Of a DNA stretch of 64,000 nucleotides, positions 58,201 to 64,000 are shown one piece after another; the stretch's first letter is position 1; every line of letters begins with the position of its first letter. Both the position numbers and the translations under genes were made by a program. The stretch lies in assembly GCA_033002965.1 (NCBI GenBank), contig JAURVB010003404.1, positions 1 through 64,000 on the forward strand, written 5' to 3'. The notes under the pieces were generated by a model, which did no database searches, had not been told where the DNA came from, and was given only the letters and a program-made list of their open reading frames with translations. Source of the DNA: Piper betle. Lineage: Eukaryota > Streptophyta > Magnoliopsida > Piperales > Piperaceae.

Positions 58201-61200
58201 AGTCTTGTGATTCTGCTCTATTTATCGGTACAGAACCGTAGTTAGATACTTTTTTCTCTACCACTAATGTGTATTCTGCAATTTTCAGGAGGCCAAGCAC
58301 AAATTGCTTTTTTTGATTGAAATGTTAGAACCTTTTCTTGATCCCGCACTTAATACTTCCAAGAATGCAATTGCATTTGGCGATGTTTCTACTACTTTGG
58401 AGAAGCAGGAACGTGATTGTGCTCTGTCCCTCAATGTCATTCAAAGGGCAGTTCATAGACAAGCTGTTCTTTCAGAATTAGAATCCGAGTGGAAGCGCGG
58501 TAATGTTGCTCCTAGGTTAGTGAAAAATGGCAGCTTATTCAGGCTATTTTTTTTGCTCATTTTGGTATATTATATGTATTATGGAGTCATTTATCTCTTT
58601 ATGAAATTGCAGTGTTCTCCTTTCGATTTTAGGCCCCCATTTGGATCTTCCCTCTGATATTGATCTCTCAAAACACTCATATTCCAAGTTGTCTGGATCT
58701 GTATCTTTGGACATGCCTTCTGGTTCCTTAGCTGTCCATCAAGGAGGTGTTGCTAAATCCAACTCAAATAATGGATCCAACTCAAAGATTGATACATCAG
58801 AAGCTGCGTTGAAGATGGATGTTTATGAAGATGCTCAACTGCTTTTTGCTCCAGTGGAACTGAAAAATACAATCTTGAGAAATATGGGTAAAATCTCTGA
58901 TGGAAGTTGCTCGACGTTGGAAAATAAGCATTTATCTGAGAGAATTTTTACAACCGATTTAAGGGTGGTCTTGTTTTGGATATGGGATTGCCTGTTGAGT
59001 ACTTTAATTTGCAGGCAGATTATTTACAACTTGTGAACCATCAAATTTGTGAGCTCAAGGCTTCTGAATTTCAGCTTTTAGCACATGAATTGCATTCACA
59101 GCCAGAGCTTATTCTGGAGGGCCATGATGCAGCTATTGATTCCTTACTTTTAGCTGCTGAGTGCTATGTCAACCCCTTCTTTTTGATGTCTTTTATAGAA
59201 TATTCAAAGCTTTCCCCTCTGCTGAATGATAGAATGGAAAAGGTTCTTTCTCATAACTATAGGGAAAGTAAGAGCGCAATTATCCCAAAACATGTTAAAG
59301 TGGGAACCATGGATGTCGTTGCTGACCTCGAGAGAAAAAGAGATAAAATTGTTCTGCAGATAATTCTTCATGCTGCTTCATTGGACAAGGAGTTCTGTTT
59401 AAGGAGAACGTCAAATGGAGTGAAACGTTTTTATGAAATTGAGGAGTCTGTGCATGACATTGAATTATCTTCTCTAGATGAACCTCATCTGGATGCTGTT
59501 ACTTTGGTTCGACAAAATCAGGCTTTGCTGTGCCACTTTGTTACCCAACATTTGCAAAGAGATGAGCACCCTATGCATGAGATTCTCTTGCAGTGCTTAT
59601 TGTTTCTTTTACATTCTGCAACTGATTTAGCCTGTTCTGCAGTAGATGTTGTTGACATCATCCTTCACTCTGCTGAGCAACTAAATGGGTTGCTAATTTC
59701 TCTCTATTATCAGCTAAAAGAGGGTAATTTGCAGTTGAATCCAGAGAAAGTGCATCAGGTACAAAGACGTTGGATCCTTCTTCAGAGTCTTGTTGTTGCA
59801 TGTTGTGGGGCTGATGGTGCGTCATTCTTAACATTTAAGGTCGATGAGTTTCAGTATAGAAATTTAGTGCCACCTTCCGCCTGGATAGAAAGGATACCCA
59901 AGTTTTCTTGTAGTCAGTTTCCACTAGTACGATTTTTGGGTTGGATGGCTGTTGCTTATTATGCGAAGAAGTTTTTCAAAGAACGTTGGTATCTTGTGTC
60001 TGATTTGTCGGAGATGATGAGCTTACTCTCTATTTTCACTGATGAACTTGCCATTTCTGTGGATGAAGTGCTTCCGAAGAAAGTGGACAATTTTGGCTTG
60101 GAGCATTTAAAAATAAAAGAACTGGTTCAAGAGAACAATGGTTTTGGATGCCACAGAAATGAATACAGTGAGAAATCTTTCCAAGTAATTTATCCTTATC
60201 TTCAACAGTTTTTTCCAAGTATAAAGAGGCAGTTTCAGACTTTTGGAGAAGTTATACTAGAAGCTGTTGGCTTGCAACTTAAATATCTTCCACATCAAGA
60301 TATTCCAGATGCTTTATGTTGGTTTTCTGAGTTGTGTTTGTGGCCATTTCGTGGTGAGGTAGATAATGCTTTAACCGCTGAAATTAGTAGCGATCATGTG
60401 AAAGGTTTGGCAGCTAAAAATGCTAGATTAGTAATACTATATGTGCTTGAAACAATCGTAGCAGAACACATGGAAGCTATAGTACTTGAAATCCCTAAGG
60501 TGATGCAGATTTTAAGGTCCATGTGCAGAAACTCATATTTTGATGTGGCGTTTCTGCAATCTGTGCTGCAGCTTTTAAAGCCTTTAATATCCTATGCTTT
60601 GAGAAAGGCATATGATGATGAAAATCTGCAAACTGATGAGTCAGCGTGCCAGAACTTTGAATCTTTATGCTTCAAGGAGCTTTTTGGCAATATCACTATT
60701 AACCATGAGGAAGTTGATTCTGAGAAACCATATCATGGAGCTCTAATAGTTTTTACTTTAGGTGCTTTGTTCTCTGATATATCATTCTTGACGAGGAAAG
60801 AAGCTTTCAAGTATTTATTATCATGGGCTGATTTTGTTTCATTTGAGCGAACGTCTTCTTTCCATGCTTACCTCTGTGCATTTCAGAAACTAATGGAAAA
60901 TTGTCTACAAATATTAACCCAAATGTTTAGAAATTTGGGAATTTCTTTACCAAGAAGAGGGGCCCATTCACTTGTTCCAGAGACTGTTGATAGATCTGTT
61001 GATAAAGTTTCTTTCATCCTGGATAATTTGTACAGTTCTCTGCTATCAGAAGTTACAGAAGAATTTGATGAGCCAGATCCTGCAGATTATAATTTAAAAA
61101 GAATATTGAAAGTTTACAAGTGGAAGAAATAACAGATTTCTGCACAGAATTGCAAAACCTGGCCTTGAAACTTTACCCAAATGTTGATCAGTGCTGGAAA

Positions 61201-64000
61201 CTTCATCCTCGACTGGCAAAAAAATTGGTCATTGCATCATCAAGATGCTTCGTTTACAGTAAATGTTTGTTTTCCATTCATCAGTCCGTGAATATGGACG
61301 GGATTAAAAAGAATTCTAATGCACTTTTCTCCGATTCTGATGACTATTGGAAATCTGCACTTGGACATTTTGTGGATGCCATTATGGGACTTGTGCAAAG
61401 TTGTCGCTGGCAAGTAGCTTCTGTTATGCTTGATTATTTGCTTTTGTTGCCACATTTAATTTCCGTGGAGTATGTAATTCCATCTATTTGTTCTGTCATA
61501 AGGCATTTCTGTTGTCACTCCCCACGAATTTCGTGGCGACTTCAAACTGATAAATGGCTGCTAATTTTATTCGTCAGAGATACAAGCAAACTTGAAGGGA
61601 ATTCCACCTCTTTAGTCGAGTTGTTCAGTACAATGCTTAATCATAGTGAACCAGAGCAGCGATCTATTGCTATCCAACACCTAGGCAGAGTTGTTCGTCA
61701 AGGTTCAAAGGAACCGTTGAAAGTTTTTCTCCTCAAAAGAAGACACTTACTGTAGACTTTGCTTTTTCCTTTTCACAATCATTTCTAACACTCCTAGTTT
61801 CTGATACTTGGGATATGGTGGCTGTTATTGCTTCATCTGACTCATCCCCTCTGTTGAGAGCCCATGCGACTATGCTTCTCGTGGAATTTATACCATTTGC
61901 TCAGCAGAATCAGCTGCAATCTCTTCTTTGCTCTTGTGATAAGATTCTCTATGGATTGGATAAAGTCAACCGTCCAATGCGTGAGGGCCTTCTTGCTTGG
62001 TTGTCATTAGCTCTTATAGGCAATGCATGCCTGTATGCACCTCTTGATGATATTGACTTTGTGCCACAAAGTGTTTGGGTGAATCTGGAGGTGCTAGGAA
62101 AGGCGAAAACTGGTATGGTAGTCATTTCTTTCCTTGCTTCTGAGATCTAAATGTTCTAATTAGATTAAGAATGGTTGCAGTTCTCTTTTGTATTTATCCG
62201 TTGTGTTCTTCCAATTCGTTTAAGTAGGATGTAGAAGGTTAATGGACCACTTTTTAGTATTTCAATGAGATCCAAGTCTATATGTACTTCAGCAGGTTAT
62301 AAATAATTCAATTTAAATGCTAAAATATGATTTGCAGAAATTAATTTGTTTTGTAGAGGAAAATGTGGGCAAGTTGGAGAAGGCTTGCCGGGCTTTATGT
62401 AATCTTAGAAACCAGGGAGATACTGCAAGGGAGGTAAATTACAAGTTCCGATGATCTTAAGTTTCAATTTGACCTGCTAATTTGGTGCGTAGTATTCTTT
62501 AGTAGCTGATATTCTCCTTGCTATCTGTTCTGAGATATGTTTTTTACATTTATTTCAAGGCTTTGAGGGAAGCACTCTCTTCTACGACTGTTGTGAAAGA
62601 TCGAGATCCTGAATTTGAAAAAACTCGTGAATCTATTTTTCAGGTAAGATATATTGTGGAGTCAATTCTTCCAATTATACAATGCATGAATGACATAGTT
62701 GCAGGAATAAATTTATCGGTATTTCATGTTTTCGACATTATTATGAGCATTTCTGACAATTGAACAATTCTTTGTATAACTTTTTCATGGATTTTAGGTC
62801 ATTGCTACGCTGTCTTCTGCCGAGGCATATTTTGAGTTATTTAGTAGGAATAAGGACCAAGAAGCCATGGTAATTTTTGATTGCATATATTTTGGAAAAA
62901 CAGAATATTGTAGCGTTTTATGTGGAAATATTTTTGCTATACCATCATTAAAAATGTTAGGAAATTGAAGAGGCTGAAATGGAATTTGAACTCATTCGTT
63001 CTGAGGTAGGACCACATTTATCATCTGAAGGGCTTAATGGGGAAGCGCTTCAATATCTCAACTCCCCTCCGTCATGTAATTTTTCCAGTGTCTTCTGAAA
63101 TTCCTCTTGGAATCAGATTATGTCATCCATTATATTGGTAGAATGGTAGTGAATATGTGACTTTTTTCATGTGCAGCTAACTTGAAGGAAGAGAACCGCT
63201 TGGAGGTCATCAAGGATAGCATTCGCTCCCTGTAAATATTAATATTGTTTTTTTATTCCTTTTTCTCATATGGTAATAAGTATTTATCGATGACTAAGAT
63301 GAACTTGAACTTGATAAAGTCGAAGTCCCGAAATCTGGAATTTGAATTCACTGCCATGTCAGAAATTGAAGCTCTCTCAGTCATCAATTCTGATTAAATT
63401 CTTAAAACTTTGAAGTCACAATCAAATGTTGCATACAATCATGTCATTTGTGACAGCAAAGCCAATGCTGTGTGGAGAGCAAGAAAGCAACTTCAGCTTT
63501 AAAAACTCATGGGTAGGGTTCTTGAATATGTAGGCAGCATTTTCGGGGACATTTACTGCTGTTAATAATAGCAGCCGGGTAAAAAATTGAGCATAGATAG
63601 TTCCATTTGGAAAAATTTGTTATCCAGAACCAGCTAAAATGGCTTGAAATCAGACATCAACGACCTTGAACTCATTCATTAGTTATGTACACAACCAGAT
63701 CATTATGTTTCTTGATGTTTTTGTTTTTATGATGCAAATTCTTTTCTATTAAAGGAGGCAGAATGCTCTTTATTTATCAGGGAAAAGGCAAAAATAAGAG
63801 AAGAGGTGGCTGTCCGAAGGCAAAAGAAACTCCATGAATTGCACATCCGTCAAAGATACTTGGAAGAAGCAGCTTCCAGGGAAGCTAACCTTCTATTGGA
63901 ACTGGACAGGTTCATCAATTCTTATTCTCTCTTCCTGCATTACTTAAGTAGTTGAAGGCTTTGAATTAAAGTTCGATTTTGTTTCATAGGGAGAGAAATA
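52297..64000 (+). CDS. Very large conserved plant protein of unknown function, galactose-binding-like N-terminus, partial
   Basis: Exons: 52297-52467, 53974-54054, 54208-54345, 54646-54756, 54834-54884, 55019-55119, 55307-55397, 56215-56352, 56427-56687, 56782-56860, 56960-57048, 57126-57209, 57324-57398, 57477-57524, 57900-57995, 58289-58515, 58613-62112, 62357-62433, 62560-62643, 62798-62869, 62961-63075, 63177-63231, 63781-63909, 63990 onward. About 1,960 codons are visible. Residues about 5-185 (SQKAVNILDQDLRTHWSTG, CLLSHIRIYNKSVLEWEIS, CRYVRISCLRGNPIGIFFVQLIG) look like an F5/8C or XRCC1-N type beta-sandwich; a long helical region follows, then a charged coiled coil (KIREEVAVRRQKKL). I remember single-copy homologues across plants but no assigned function. 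In exon 58613-62112 the frame breaks three times (about 58975, 61098, 61726), each by one missing base in a homopolymer; net phase still closes. ATG 52297 is the first of two in-frame starts. Confidence 0.85.
52430..53260 (+). repeat. Intron 1 made of degenerate tandem copies of the exon-1/intron-1 junction
   Basis: The exon-1 end AACACCAAGGAGTGGATACTG..CTCGAGCTCGAG recurs at about 52575 (AACACTAAGGAGCGGATACTG), 52714, 52855 (AACACCAAGGAGTGGATACTGG) and, much eroded, near 53010 and 53150. Each copy is followed by TTGTATTAGGCTATAG-like and CATTTCGTTTAGTTGATGATGATTGAAG-like strings (given in part). The period is about 135-145 bp. Confidence 0.85.
53263..53595. repeat. Dispersed AT-rich repeat in intron 1, copy of 12.58-13.0 kb
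   Basis: Shares ordered blocks with the 12.6-kb repeat (see that entry). It sits after the last tandem junction copy and before exon 2. Confidence 0.6.

Noticed and set aside
58976..61132. A separate gene starting inside the 3.5-kb exon
   Set aside because: Its N-terminus continues the same protein family without a break; the apparent new start results from a one-base frame change.

Overview
The window is a piece of a flowering-plant nuclear genome. Genes have GT-AG introns, and the products are typical land-plant proteins: plastid MEX1, PLS-class PPR proteins and a GRIP-related golgin. Gene 5' ends are GC-rich (for example the PPR gene at 13.3 kb) and lie in very AT-rich intergenic DNA, which would fit a monocot. 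I cannot name the species. Genes are separated and partly interrupted by many small non-autonomous transposons and nested LTR remnants.

Layout. 0.4-3.3 kb (+): decayed golgin (GC3/GC4-type) exons, one split by a 502-bp hAT-type MITE. 4.06-5.2 kb: GC-rich element between (TA)n runs. 8.3-6.2 kb (-): intact SEC61 alpha, six coding exons, 476 codons. 10.3-13.2 kb: AT-rich duplicated repeats. 13.3-15.1 kb (+): PPR gene like Arabidopsis At2g41080 that has lost the end of its DYW domain. 15.5-19.2 kb: repeat cluster with two further relatives of the first MITE, a second hAT-type family and short tandem repeats. 20.4-22.9 kb (+): intact two-exon PPR gene like At1g56570 (PGN). 27.1-23.2 kb (-): O-fucosyltransferase-family pseudogene with three Trp-to-stop changes and a missing central exon. 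31.9-29.7 kb (-): intact folate-biopterin-transporter-like MFS gene. 32.1-40.7 kb: nested Ty3/Gypsy-type LTRs, including a complete 2.93-kb solo LTR with 5-bp target duplication. 46.5-42.0 kb (-): intact nine-exon MEX1, 423 aa. 48.9-52.1 kb: an intact 880-bp hAT-type element, a 3 x 302-bp tandem array and another GC-rich element. 52.3 kb to the end (+): 24 exons of a very large conserved plant protein of unknown function with an N-terminal galactose-binding-like fold, running out of the window.

The genes are unrelated housekeeping or organelle-support genes: ER protein translocation, organelle RNA metabolism, plastid maltose export and pterin/folate-type transport. They are not a pathway cluster, and I see no operon-like or defence-like system. 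The more unusual content is in the repeats. A roughly 60-bp GACTCGAGTC-containing module recurs five times next to GC-rich blocks in otherwise unrelated transposons (a hAT family, the long LTRs and a 32.5-kb block). Intron 1 of the large gene is built from degenerate tandem copies of its own exon-1/intron-1 junction.

Exon boundaries come from splice consensus, reading phase and remembered homologues. Phase closes to whole codons for SEC61 (1431 nt), MEX1 (1272 nt), the FBT-like gene (1293 nt) and the PGN-like gene (1689 nt). No alignment or database search was run.
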